Position numbers and translations under genes: made by a program. The notes beneath the pieces were generated by a model that saw only the letters and a program-made list of their open reading frames with translations, did not search any database and was not told the origin of the DNA. From an uncultured Carnobacteriaceae bacterium (GTDB lineage: Bacteria > Bacillota > Bacilli > Lactobacillales > Aerococcaceae): a DNA stretch of 13,639 bases. Shown here one piece after another: positions 1 to 6,196 of the stretch. The stretch lies in assembly GCA_938039195.1 (NCBI GenBank), contig CALHVK010000071.1, positions 1 through 13,639 of the forward strand. Direction: 5' to 3'. Numbering within the stretch: position 1 is the stretch's first letter; every line of letters starts with the position of its first letter.

Positions 1-15
1 AAATAGACTATCCCA

Positions 16-57
16 AAACTCAAGCTGGCAGAATCGTTGTTGGCTTGAGTTTTTTTA
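16..57 (+). terminator. Rho-independent terminator of an upstream gene
   Basis: A 10-bp stem pairs 16-25 (AAACTCAAGC) with 43-52, around a loop of about 17 nt, and is followed by a T-rich tail. It probably ends a plus-strand gene lying left of the window. The A-run 5' of the stem is short, so use as a terminator on the minus strand is less likely. Confidence 0.75.
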
Positions 58-154
58 TTTTAAAAATTTTTCTGAGCGTTTTCGTTGGCATTTGTAAATT
101 ACGACTGTAAACCAGCAATGGGGCATTCTATTTTTTTATAAAGATAATAAATAT

Positions 155-343
155 ATGATTAATACTAGAGATGAGAGATTCTACGTAATTGGAAAAACGG
201 TTGAGTTTACTAGTTTTGACGAAGCAAAGAACTACTTTATAAATAAACTAGAAAAATTTGTTGAAGTCACAAAAAAAGGAAAAAAATTGGGATTCATACC
301 ACCCTACCCTTCTCCTCTGTGGGATTCTTCTATCAAAAAGTAA
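155..343 (+). CDS. Small hypothetical protein, 62 aa
   Basis: I do not recognise this protein. It is charged and lysine-rich, with a short amphipathic helix (about residues 20-42) and an aromatic/proline C-terminus (FIPPYPSPLW). No good ribosome-binding site precedes the ATG. The frame stays open upstream to a stop at 95-97, so it could be the decayed C-terminal end of a longer gene. It ends 23 nt before the next gene, which has a strong RBS, so the two may be co-transcribed. Either a real small gene or a remnant is possible. Confidence 0.45.
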   Translation: MINTRDERFYVIGKTVEFTSFDEAKNYFINKLEKFVEVTKKGKKLGFIPPYPSPLWDSSIKK

Positions 344-366
344 AAAAACTTATTTAGGAGAACATC

Positions 367-957
367 ATGAATCATCAACCCTATATCACGAACTTGAAAA
401 AGTTTTTAGGTAATGTTGAAGTCGTTGGAAAATCAGATAGCGTTCAAATTCACGATGGCGTAGATATCATTTTTTCATTAGTGGTAGAAGCGAATCGCTA
501 CTCTATTCAGATTAGTGAACGTGGTACTGTATCGAATTTTTGTACCATACAAGATACGAAGTTCGCACAACTCTATTTTGCACTCTTTGTTAAGAACGCC
601 TTAGCCGATATCGACCTTCCGCTGATGTCAAAAATCGAAGGCTTAACAGAAGCTTTAGAGGCACTACTAGATTTATTCAATCAAGAAGGACTAGCTCCAT
701 ATTATTCGGTGGATTCTGTTGAAGCGCAAAGAGTGAATGTGTTTACGGCTTCTAAACGTCTTTACTACGTGGATGCAAACGGCCTTGAATACGATATCGC
801 GGTTCTACCGAACCGATTCTATCAAATCTTCTATTCATGTATTGTGAACTTGAAAAACCGCCTGGAGTGGTTAACCGAGTGGGCGGATTATTCAGATGAA
901 ATACAAAAATACGAAGCGACTTTACTAGGATTTAGTTCAGAAGGCCTCGTAAAATAA
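367..957 (+). CDS. Hypothetical cytoplasmic protein, 196 aa
   Basis: The family is not recognised. The start is well supported by TTAGGAG at 353-359, seven nt before the ATG. There is no signal peptide or membrane segment, and the protein is acidic. It looks mixed alpha/beta: beta-like stretches at residues 17-60 (EVVG, IIFSLVVEANRYSIQIS), a helical middle (about 65-108) and a second alternating part (about 125-165), with many aromatics. The size, acidity and position behind a short ORF would fit an immunity protein of a toxin pair, but no toxin is visible, so this is only a guess. A hairpin terminator follows at once. Confidence 0.8.
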   Translation: MNHQPYITNLKKFLGNVEVVGKSDSVQIHDGVDIIFSLVVEANRYSIQISERGTVSNFCTIQDTKFAQLYFALFVKNALADIDLPLMSKIEGLTEALEALLDLFNQEGLAPYYSVDSVEAQRVNVFTASKRLYYVDANGLEYDIAVLPNRFYQIFYSCIVNLKNRLEWLTEWADYSDEIQKYEATLLGFSSEGLVK

Positions 958-965
958 CAAGCAAA

Positions 966-1000
966 AGAGGAGTAAGACTACTGTCCTACTCCTCTATTTT
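966..1000. terminator. Bidirectional terminator between convergent genes
   Basis: Stem AGAGGAGTA (966-974) pairs with TACTCCTCT (987-995). After one A/C mismatch, three more pairs close a 4-nt loop. ATTTTTAT follows on the plus strand and an A-run precedes, which gives a T-tract on the minus strand. It can end both the gene at 367-957 and yaaA, whose stop codon touches it. Confidence 0.85.
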
Positions 1001-1713
1001 TATCTCACAAATACCAGTTTTTCTGGTGTTGATCGTTCCGCGTCAAACGCAAATCCATCTTCTTTAAAAGCTTCCAACTGCTTGACATCAGTAACTTGTT
1101 CTCGCATGGCAAAGCCCACTAACAACCCCCGCCCTTTTTTAGACGTCGTAGAGTGTTGTTTCAACTTTCCTTCTTTACGCTCGTAAAACTCCACGTCCAC
1201 CCAGTTGTAACGCGAGTGGTCTAGTAAGGTACTGAACTCATCGCTCGCACAGTTCACCACCGTTTCACCTTCCTCGAACAACTCGGTCCACTCCGCTTTC
1301 CAGTAAGCCTTCAAGCTCTTCCCGTCCACGCGCAATGGTCGTAACATATCCAAGCGATACGGCTTCACATAAGCATCCGGCGCCACAGCCCCATATAACG
1401 CAGATAAGATGCGCACATGCTTGCTTCCATAGCCTAAGCCCTTGTTCCATCCCTCTACTTGCTTCAACCAGCGAAACGCCAGTCCGTTGTAGAGTTCAAT
1501 AGCAGGCGCAGCCTTGGCCACGTTCCACCCTTCGATGAACGCTTTGTTTTCGTCGAGCAACTTCCCTTTGACCCCAAGCACTCGCGAGAGGTCCTCCTCG
1601 GGCACTTCTCTTACAGCTTCTACCACTTTTGCGGCAGCCGGGCTCACTTCCCATTCGCGTTCCTCTAATGCGTCACAATTCATTTCCTTTGCAGGCGATA
1701 ATATTAATTTCAT
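1000..1713 (-). CDS. yaaA: YaaA family protein (DUF328, peroxide stress response)
   Basis: This is a 237-aa protein of the YaaA/DUF328 family, whose E. coli member limits free iron and DNA damage during hydrogen peroxide stress. Family hallmarks are visible: N-terminal MKLILSPAKEM, LYNGLAFRWL (residues 74-83), SALYGAVAPDAYVKPYRLDM (104-123), NCASDEFS (154-161) and the basic SKKGRGLLVGF (191-201), which are conserved positions of the fold. A longer frame reaches 1770, but the start at 1713 is preferred: it begins exactly at the family's usual N-terminus and has AAGGAG (1721-1726) seven nt upstream. The extra 19 residues would run across the RBS and the promoter. It has its own promoter, divergent from the membrane-protein cluster, and a shared terminator. 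Confidence 0.93.
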   Translation of the reverse strand: MKLILSPAKEMNCDALEEREWEVSPAAAKVVEAVREVPEEDLSRVLGVKGKLLDENKAFIEGWNVAKAAPAIELYNGLAFRWLKQVEGWNKGLGYGSKHVRILSALYGAVAPDAYVKPYRLDMLRPLRVDGKSLKAYWKAEWTELFEEGETVVNCASDEFSTLLDHSRYNWVDVEFYERKEGKLKQHSTTSKKGRGLLVGFAMREQVTDVKQLEAFKEDGFAFDAERSTPEKLVFVR

Positions 1714-1741
1714 CTCGGCACTCCTTTTCAATCTCCCCCCT

Positions 1742-1770
1742 AGTTTACCGCACCGGCCGTATTTTGACAA
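1742..1770 (-). promoter_or_regulatory. Predicted yaaA promoter
   Basis: On the minus strand, TTGTCA (1765-1770) is spaced 17 nt from TAAACT (1742-1747). That places the transcript start near 1735, about 20 nt upstream of the yaaA ATG. The -35 box lies on the opposite strand of, and overlaps by five bases, the -35 box of the plus-strand promoter. Confidence 0.55.
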
Positions 1771-1792
1771 AACACAAGGCGGGATTTATACT
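1764..1792 (+). promoter_or_regulatory. Strong SigA-type promoter of the small membrane-protein cluster
   Basis: Consensus TTGACA (1764-1769), a 17-nt spacer and TATACT (1787-1792). The expected start is near 1799, leaving a leader of about 22 nt with AGGAGA before the ATG at 1822. This is the best promoter match in the window and probably drives 1822-3278 or beyond. Confidence 0.85.
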
Positions 1793-1821
1793 GAATACTA
1801 TCAACCTAAAAGGAGAATTCT

Positions 1822-2202
1822 ATGCACGTTATCATCAATTCCATCGCCTTATTTTACCTATTACCATTCATTAGCGTTGGAGTCTATACGATTGGAACGC
1901 AGAAATTTTCACTCGCAAACTTCCTTCTATTACTCGGAGGGATCACGGCACTTCATTCCGCCCGTTTGATTTACGAAAAATCAGTCACTGGATATATCTT
2001 CTGGATATTAGCGTGGGCAGTCATGTTATACGCGTCCTATTGGAATAATCAGCACGAAAAACCATATAAAACAGAAAACCAAATGCTTGAGTTTGTTGTC
2101 TGCTTCGTTAATAGAAATCCATTTCCAGATAAAATTAAAGACCCAAACAAAGCACGTGCCATCGTTGCACTCGTCATCACCATTCTAATGATTTTTGCTT
2201 AA
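1822..2202 (+). CDS. Small integral membrane protein 1 of the paralogous cluster, 126 aa
   Basis: No known family is recognised. Four hydrophobic segments are visible at about residues 4-24, 30-50, 56-74 and 111-126, with a charged stretch (NNQHEKPYKTEN) after the third helix. That layout of helix, short basic loop, close helix pair with a Trp in helix 3, charged loop and helix 4 matches the next five genes, so it is probably their most diverged paralogue. It has a longer loop (76-110) than the others. The start is set by AGGAGA at 1811-1816. First gene after a near-consensus promoter; the next gene begins 15 nt after its stop. Confidence 0.85.
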   Translation: MHVIINSIALFYLLPFISVGVYTIGTQKFSLANFLLLLGGITALHSARLIYEKSVTGYIFWILAWAVMLYASYWNNQHEKPYKTENQMLEFVVCFVNRNPFPDKIKDPNKARAIVALVITILMIFA

Positions 2203-2217
2203 CAAGGAGAGCCTCAT

Positions 2218-2550
2218 ATGGACGTTGTATTCATCATATTTTTTATTCTTAGTTTCTTTGTCGTCACATTCGCACTCTTACATCTACTCGCAGGTGGCGC
2301 CGCTCTTTTAAAAGGAGACAAAACAACAGGAAACATCCTCGTTTTTGCAGGAGGTCTCATCGCACTTCCTACAATCCCATTACTCTCAATCGTACCCGGA
2401 ATTCCATTCCTTACATGGATCCTTGGGGCAACACTTTGCTGCGTGGGAGCCTATATGAACGGAAAAGAAAAAGGAAACATCAACAAATCACATCACGCTA
2501 TCCGCATCACCATCGCAGTTCTTCTCACGCTCGGATTGGCGCTTGTTTAA
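2218..2550 (+). CDS. Small integral membrane protein 2 of the paralogous cluster, 110 aa
   Basis: Function unknown. Four predicted helices at about 3-31, 39-60, 62-81 and 94-110. The first loop (GDKTTGN, 33-39) corresponds to KKNAPGN/KKNTPGN in genes 3 and 4 and to DKKSPQG in genes 5 and 6. LPTIPLL (50-56) corresponds to TTIPMLF/GTIPLLF, and TWILGATLCCVGAYMN (66-81) to the WxxGxxxxxxG segment of the others. RBS AAGGAGA lies 7 nt before the ATG. The gene begins 15 nt after the previous stop, consistent with one transcript. Confidence 0.85.
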   Translation: MDVVFIIFFILSFFVVTFALLHLLAGGAALLKGDKTTGNILVFAGGLIALPTIPLLSIVPGIPFLTWILGATLCCVGAYMNGKEKGNINKSHHAIRITIAVLLTLGLALV

Positions 2551-2580
2551 AAAAGGATTATATTATAAGGAGGATTTTCT

Positions 2581-2919
2581 ATGTTAGAAGTGTTTGGGTT
2601 ATTACTGAAGTTAATTTACTTATCAGTCGCTATGATTTTTTACGCTCTCTTCAATTTATTCGCTTGTTTCGGAAAAAAGAACGCGCCAGGAAACGACTTT
2701 ATTTTCGTTAGCGTAGTCTGTTTTCTCACGACCATTCCAATGCTATTCGGTGCCTATCCTCTTGCAATCATCACTTGGATTGTCGGACTGATGTTGCTGT
2801 TTATCGGATCTAAAAAGAACCATGAAGCAAACGATGATTCCAATCCAACGTTTTACTTTATTAATTTAACTTTCGGCGGCTTTATTGCAGTATTTTTGCT
2901 GTTTCTTGAAGCATGGTGA
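2581..2919 (+). CDS. Small integral membrane protein 3 of the paralogous cluster, 112 aa
   Basis: Function unknown. Four hydrophobic segments (about 4-30, 39-56, 60-77, 91-110). It is clearly a paralogue of the next gene: shared KKNxPGN loop (32-38), TIPxLF (51-56), LAIxxW (61-66) and an almost invariant charged motif KxNHEANDD (78-86) between helices 3 and 4. The invariance of NHEANDD in otherwise diverged hydrophobic proteins suggests that this loop is functionally important. RBS AAGGAGG just upstream at about 2568-2574. Confidence 0.87.
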   Translation: MLEVFGLLLKLIYLSVAMIFYALFNLFACFGKKNAPGNDFIFVSVVCFLTTIPMLFGAYPLAIITWIVGLMLLFIGSKKNHEANDDSNPTFYFINLTFGGFIAVFLLFLEAW

Positions 2920-2939
2920 GATGAAAAGGAGGTTCTTTA

Positions 2940-3278
2940 GTGTTAGCATTTTTATTTGATTTTTATCACGTACTATTCGTGATTTTCGCTTACTCTCTAT
3001 TAAACTTAACCGTTAGCTTAATAGCCCATTTTAGAAAAAAGAATACGCCTGGAAATAACTATGTTTACATAGGTACACTTTTTTCTCTTGGTACAATTCC
3101 ATTGCTATTCCTTTACTATCATCTCGCGATAGCAGCTTGGTTTGTCGCCATAGTGTTGTATTATAGGGGAGCTAAAATGAATCACGAAGCCAACGATGAT
3201 ACTACACCGCTGTTTTATTTATTTAGTTTAACGATTGCGGCTATTATTACATTTGCGCTATTTTTAATTCATTTATAA
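2940..3278 (+). CDS. Small integral membrane protein 4 of the paralogous cluster, 112 aa (GTG start)
   Basis: Starts with GTG at 2940, supported by AAAAGGAGG (2924-2932) seven nt upstream. No better start exists. Four helices with the same loops as gene 3 (KKNTPGN at 33-39, NHEANDD at 81-87), and the same length, 112 aa. It is separated from gene 3 by 20 nt. Degenerate sequence resembling its last about 60 bp is found again at about 3691-3750, showing that its 3' end took part in the tandem duplication that made the sixth gene. Confidence 0.87.
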   Translation: MLAFLFDFYHVLFVIFAYSLLNLTVSLIAHFRKKNTPGNNYVYIGTLFSLGTIPLLFLYYHLAIAAWFVAIVLYYRGAKMNHEANDDTTPLFYLFSLTIAAIITFALFLIHL

Positions 3279-3313
3279 TTGAACTATTAATTGTTTAAAG
3301 AAAGGAACCTTAT

Positions 3314-3670
3314 ATGCTCGGATTAATCGTAATATTACAAGGTCTTGCAATTATCGCTTTTTTCTTCGGAGTCTTCAATGCTTCGAAAGGGCTAAAAATG
3401 TTTTCAGAAGATAAAAAGTCACCACAAGGGTACTTGATGAGCATCGGCGGAGCACTCGCTGGTTTGTCTGCTACAATGTTTATGCCCATTAAACCAATGG
3501 GGATGATCCTTTGGGGTATCGGTTCAGTCTGCTGTTGCATCGGTGCCATTTGGTATGATTACATTCATAAAGAAAAGAAAATCTTCGGTCATCTTTTCCG
3601 GATTTTCCTCACGGTTGCCGTCTTTGTGATTTTAAACTTCTTCTACAATGTTGTATTTCTAAAAAACTAA
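3314..3670 (+). CDS. Small integral membrane protein 5 of the paralogous cluster, 118 aa
   Basis: Function unknown. Four hydrophobic segments (about 3-21, 40-59, 62-80, 93-115). The first loop is basic and acidic (KGLKMFSEDKKSPQG, 25-39). The third helix has a run of cysteines (SVCCCIG, 71-77). RBS AAAGGAAC (3301-3308) is 5-6 nt upstream of the ATG. It is the parent or sister of the next gene, sharing the RBS region and most of the first 60 residues. The gap after gene 4 is 35 nt, so read-through transcription is plausible. Confidence 0.87.
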   Translation: MLGLIVILQGLAIIAFFFGVFNASKGLKMFSEDKKSPQGYLMSIGGALAGLSATMFMPIKPMGMILWGIGSVCCCIGAIWYDYIHKEKKIFGHLFRIFLTVAVFVILNFFYNVVFLKN

Positions 3671-3781
3671 ACCTTCCACTGTCTTATGTGTTTAGTATGA
3701 CGATTGAGTGATTATTACATTTGCACTATTTGCACTTCATTCATGATTGAACGATTAATTGTTTAAAGAAAGGAACCTTAT

Positions 3782-4135
3782 ATGCTCGGATTATTTTTAA
3801 TATTTCAAGGTCATGCAATTATCGCTTTTTTCTTCGGAGTATTCAATGCTTCGAAAGGGTTAAAAATGCTTTCAGAAGATGAAAAATCGCCACAAGGGTA
3901 CTTAATGAGCATCGGCGGAGCACTCGCCGGTTTATCTGCTACAATGTTTATGCCCATCAGACTAATAGGCATTATTCTCTGGACTGTCGGCTCTGTCAGC
4001 TGTTGCATCGGTGCCAGTTGGTATGATAACACTCATGAAGATAAGATTTACGGACAAATCATCCGTATCTTCACTACGATTTTTGTCTTTGTTATCTTAA
4101 CCTTCTTCTACAATGTTCTATTTCTAAATAATTAG
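3782..4135 (+). CDS. Small integral membrane protein 6 of the paralogous cluster, 117 aa
   Basis: Close paralogue of gene 5: roughly three quarters of residues are identical. The region from the first helix through helix 2 (FGVFNASKGLKM, SPQGYLMSIGGALAGLSATMFMPI) is almost unchanged, and the C-terminal third is more diverged. One codon is missing in the loop before helix 4 (HEDKIYG against HKEKKIFG). The frame is intact and the RBS is the same as in gene 5, so both copies look functional. It lies 111 nt after gene 5, a gap filled by the remnant of the gene 4 tail. Confidence 0.87.
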   Translation: MLGLFLIFQGHAIIAFFFGVFNASKGLKMLSEDEKSPQGYLMSIGGALAGLSATMFMPIRLIGIILWTVGSVSCCIGASWYDNTHEDKIYGQIIRIFTTIFVFVILTFFYNVLFLNN

Positions 4136-4264
4136 GTCTTCCACTGCTATTTCATTTATAATAGACTGGAAGAACTCTTTAGTACCCTTCGTATCATTTA
4201 TTCTTACAAAATACAAAGACTCGCCCTGCAAGTCTTTTCCTATTTCTAGCCCTGCAACTTTCAT
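4124..4264 (-). CDS. Possible 46-aa ORF or gene remnant
   Basis: An open frame from ATG 4264 to TAG 4124-4126 reads MKVAGLEIGKDLQGESLYFV at its N-terminus. Its composition looks more like a real soluble protein end than random AT-rich DNA. It has no ribosome-binding site, and it starts just after the EamA terminator. It overlaps the last codons of the plus-strand gene at 3782-4135. It is probably a fragment of a lost gene rather than an expressed one. Confidence 0.2.
   Translation of the reverse strand: MKVAGLEIGKDLQGESLYFVRINDTKGTKEFFQSIINEIAVEDLII
4137..4173 (+). terminator. Possible weak terminator after the membrane-protein cluster
   Basis: TCTTCCA (4137-4143) pairs with TGGAAGA (4167-4173) and CTATT (4147-4151) with AATAG (4160-4164), separated by an internal loop. 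Only a poor T-run follows (ACTCTTTA). It lies directly after the sixth gene's stop. The duplicated sequence after gene 5 keeps only the left arm. Confidence 0.35.
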
Positions 4265-4271
4265 AACTAAC

Positions 4272-4297
4272 AAAAAAACGTACGGAATTTCCGTACG
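4272..4297 (-). terminator. Terminator of the EamA gene
   Basis: CGTACGG (4279-4285) pairs with CCGTACG (4291-4297) around AATTT. On the minus strand the stem is followed by seven T (from the A-run at 4272-4278). It lies 12 nt beyond the stop of the EamA gene. Confidence 0.85.
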
Positions 4298-4309
4298 CCT
4301 TTTATAGAA

Positions 4310-4723
4310 CTACCTTATCATCATAATTGTCCCGATTGCAATCAGTGCACAACCAACAAGAGACTTCACCGTGAACGTATCATGCAAGAAGAAAAAGGCT
4401 AATATCAATGTAAAGACGATACTCAACTTATCAACCGCCGCCACTTCTGTTGCACTCCCCATCTGAAGCGCCTTGTAGTAACAAAGCCACGAAGCACCAG
4501 TCGCAATCCCTGATAAAATCAAAAAGATCCAACTCTTCCGACTAATCTCAGACAACCCGTTTTGATTATTCGTCACAAATACCATCAGCCACGACATCAC
4601 AACGACCACAACCGTTCGCACCGCCGTCGCCAAATTCGAGTTCACTCCATCAATCCCAATCTTCGCCAAAATTGACGTCAACGCCGCAAACACCGCTGAC
4701 AACACCGCAAATACAATCCACAT
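4310..4723 (-). CDS. EamA/DMT family transporter, single-domain (137 aa)
   Basis: A short membrane protein holding one EamA repeat, against two in typical drug/metabolite transporters of about 300 aa. Such one-domain members usually work as dimers; the substrate is unknown. About five hydrophobic segments can be seen (2-22, 30-50, 64-82, 88-112, 118-136). Family features include the N-terminal AVFAALTSILAKIGI, SGIATGASWLCYYKALQMG (70-88) and the end FLHDTFTVKSLVGCALIAIGTIMM. AAAGGGGT (4732-4738) acts as RBS eight nt before the ATG. It is monocistronic, with its own -10 box and a strong terminator. Confidence 0.9.
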   Translation of the reverse strand: MWIVFAVLSAVFAALTSILAKIGIDGVNSNLATAVRTVVVVVMSWLMVFVTNNQNGLSEISRKSWIFLILSGIATGASWLCYYKALQMGSATEVAAVDKLSIVFTLILAFFFLHDTFTVKSLVGCALIAIGTIMMIR

Positions 4724-4755
4724 TTGAAAGACCCCTTTAATTACATCTTTCTACT

Positions 4756-4761
4756 ATTATA
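4756..4761 (-). promoter_or_regulatory. Predicted -10 box of the EamA gene
   Basis: A perfect TATAAT on the minus strand, about 33 nt upstream of the EamA start. No convincing -35 sequence lies 16-18 nt upstream; only T-rich DNA is there. Confidence 0.45.
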
Positions 4762-4788
4762 CCTATTTTTTTCCTAGAAAAATATAGA

Positions 4789-4816
4789 TTGCATCTGAAT
4801 GAATTTTTGCTACAAT
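4789..4816 (+). promoter_or_regulatory. Extended -10 promoter of the nucleotidyltransferase gene
   Basis: TTGCAT (4789-4794), a 16-nt spacer and TACAAT (4811-4816) preceded by TG-n (4808-4810). The predicted transcript start is near 4823. This decides the start of the following gene, because the upstream ATG at 4815 lies inside the -10 box. Confidence 0.6.
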
Positions 4817-4847
4817 GAACTTACTGACTGAAAGGAAGGAAAAGAGG

Positions 4848-5642
4848 ATGCCAGAAAAACTTTTTGAAGAATTAGCCCAACTAGATCAAGTAGAAGCCGT
4901 GGTCCTTGGGGGCTCTAGAGCTGGAGAGCATTATGATCAAGATTCAGACTATGATGTCTATGTCTATTTAAAAGCTCCGATTGCTCCTGAAATCCGCGAA
5001 AAACTACTGGGCAAGTACTGCTCGTATATGGAAATCCAAAATCAATTTTGGGAAGTGGAAGATGATTGCGTTCTAAATAATGGAATTGAGATTGAATTCA
5101 TCTACCGTTCCTTGGATGATTTTGATAAAGAATTACAGAAGGTGGTTCTAGAGCATCAACCTCAAAATGCCTACACGACTTGTATGTGGTACAACTTGCT
5201 TCATAGCAAAGTTCTATACGACCAAGAAAACCGATACACCGCGCTTCAGAACAAGTACCAGATTCCTTACCCTGAGAATCTGAAGCGGAATATCATCGAG
5301 AGACAGTCCCTTTTACTCGAAAAATCCTTGCCCGCTTTTTCAAAACAAATCAAAAAAGCCCTTAAACGCAAGGACATTCTCGCCTTGAACCACAGAAGTA
5401 GCGAGTTCTTTGCTTCCTATTTTGACCTTCTCTTTGCTTTGAACGAGCAATTACACCCTGGCGAAAAACGGATGCTGTCATACGCAAAAGAAAACTGCGC
5501 TCTTCTTCCACAAGATTTTGAAACAAACATCCAAACTTACTTCCAAAATCTCTATCAATGGGACAAACCACAAGAAACACTAGACACCTTAAACCAACTC
5601 TTAGAACACCTAAAGAAGCTCATCGAAACAACTCATCACTAA
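4848..5642 (+). CDS. Nucleotidyltransferase-fold protein, possibly with a DUF4037-type C-terminal domain
   Basis: A 264-aa protein. The N-terminal part has the polymerase-beta-type nucleotidyltransferase signature: LGGSRAG (20-26) followed by SDYDVYVYL (33-41), where D34 and D36 are the likely metal ligands; E81 or E83 in GIEIEFIY is a candidate third carboxylate. The rest is helical and charged, with HPGEKRML in the C-terminal half, as in proteins annotated as nucleotidyltransferase with DUF4037. The substrate cannot be told; relatives include aminoglycoside adenylyltransferase-like proteins, but resistance is not shown. A longer frame begins at 4815, but that ATG overlaps the promoter. The ATG at 4848 has AAGGAAGG (4832-4839) upstream. 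Monocistronic, with a strong terminator. Confidence 0.85.
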   Translation: MPEKLFEELAQLDQVEAVVLGGSRAGEHYDQDSDYDVYVYLKAPIAPEIREKLLGKYCSYMEIQNQFWEVEDDCVLNNGIEIEFIYRSLDDFDKELQKVVLEHQPQNAYTTCMWYNLLHSKVLYDQENRYTALQNKYQIPYPENLKRNIIERQSLLLEKSLPAFSKQIKKALKRKDILALNHRSSEFFASYFDLLFALNEQLHPGEKRMLSYAKENCALLPQDFETNIQTYFQNLYQWDKPQETLDTLNQLLEHLKKLIETTHH

Positions 5643-5697
5643 GAAGAACACTCTTCAAAGTGGTTTATTAGACGGTACGAGCAATAAATTACGAAAC

Positions 5698-5728
5698 AAA
5701 ACGGATTCACAGTGTGAATCCGTTTTTT
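5698..5728 (+). terminator. Strong terminator of the nucleotidyltransferase gene
   Basis: ACGGATTCAC (5701-5710) pairs with GTGAATCCGT (5714-5723). The stem is extended by AAA/TTT to 13 bp around a 3-nt loop, and is followed by a run of six T. Confidence 0.93.
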
Positions 5729-6003
5729 GCATCTGCCTTTCTGCAATGTATCCTGAAGTTGAACTCGACCTTGCTGAAATGGCGTGCGTTCCCCGAAACA
5801 TTCGCAGAACGTTTCTCGTTCCTTCCCTTTTATTTCAAATCCTTCGCACTGTGAAGGATTTTGCACGACTCATTTCGAGTCCCTTGCGGCATATCCGTCC
5901 AATGATTCTGGCCTAAGCGTTCGCCTTCGTATCCTGTTGTTAGAGACGAAGCAGATTTTAACTTTATAGCACCCCGTGTCGCGGATGGTCCGGTGGTCGA
6001 CGA
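5729..6003. other. Non-coding stretch, no gene seen
   Basis: No supported gene. It holds a second hairpin, AAATCCTTC (5837-5845) with GAAGGATTT (5853-5861) followed by TTTTG, which may be another terminator. It also holds a short direct repeat, ACGAAGCARATTTTAA, once at about 5946 and again at about 6000. Frames crossing it have no RBS and a composition typical of chance ORFs. Confidence 0.5.
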
Positions 6004-6196
6004 AGCAAATTTTAATCGTTCAAAAGCCAGACCCTCTCGTTTTTCGCTCAAAAAATAAAGAAAAATTCGTTGAACCATTGTGTTTCGAAAAATAGAAGCT
6101 TGCGAGTTTCTTTGGATTACATCCAAACGCCTAATGAGGATAAACGAAAAGAATCAGTTTATTGAAAGAATAGTGGGACTAAGCATTAAAACGAAT

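Larger units (their letters stand above)
3222..4152 (+). repeat. Tandem duplication, unit about 468 bp
   Basis: Copy one spans about 3222-3681 and copy two about 3691-4152. The starts of genes 5 and 6 are exactly 468 nt apart. The unit carries the last about 60 bp of gene 4, the intergenic leader (identical from ATTAATTGTTTAAAG through the start codon), the whole of gene 5/6 and a few bases after the stop (CTTCCACTG). The copy of the gene 4 tail at about 3691-3750 is out of frame and decaying. Confidence 0.88.

Noticed and set aside
1514..1969. Plus-strand ORFs antisense to yaaA
   Set aside because: yaaA has clear family motifs, RBS, promoter and terminator on the other strand; the antisense frames lack all of these.
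3310..4032. Matching minus-strand ORFs opposite genes 5 and 6 (3310-3549, 3811-4032)
   Set aside because: Their similarity only reflects the tandem duplication of the plus-strand genes; no RBS and proline-rich shadow sequence.
5830..6126. Minus-strand ORF of 98 codons in the non-coding region
   Set aside because: Low-complexity mix with internal repeats from the ACGAAGCARATTTTAA direct repeat, no RBS, and it overlaps the foldback arm.
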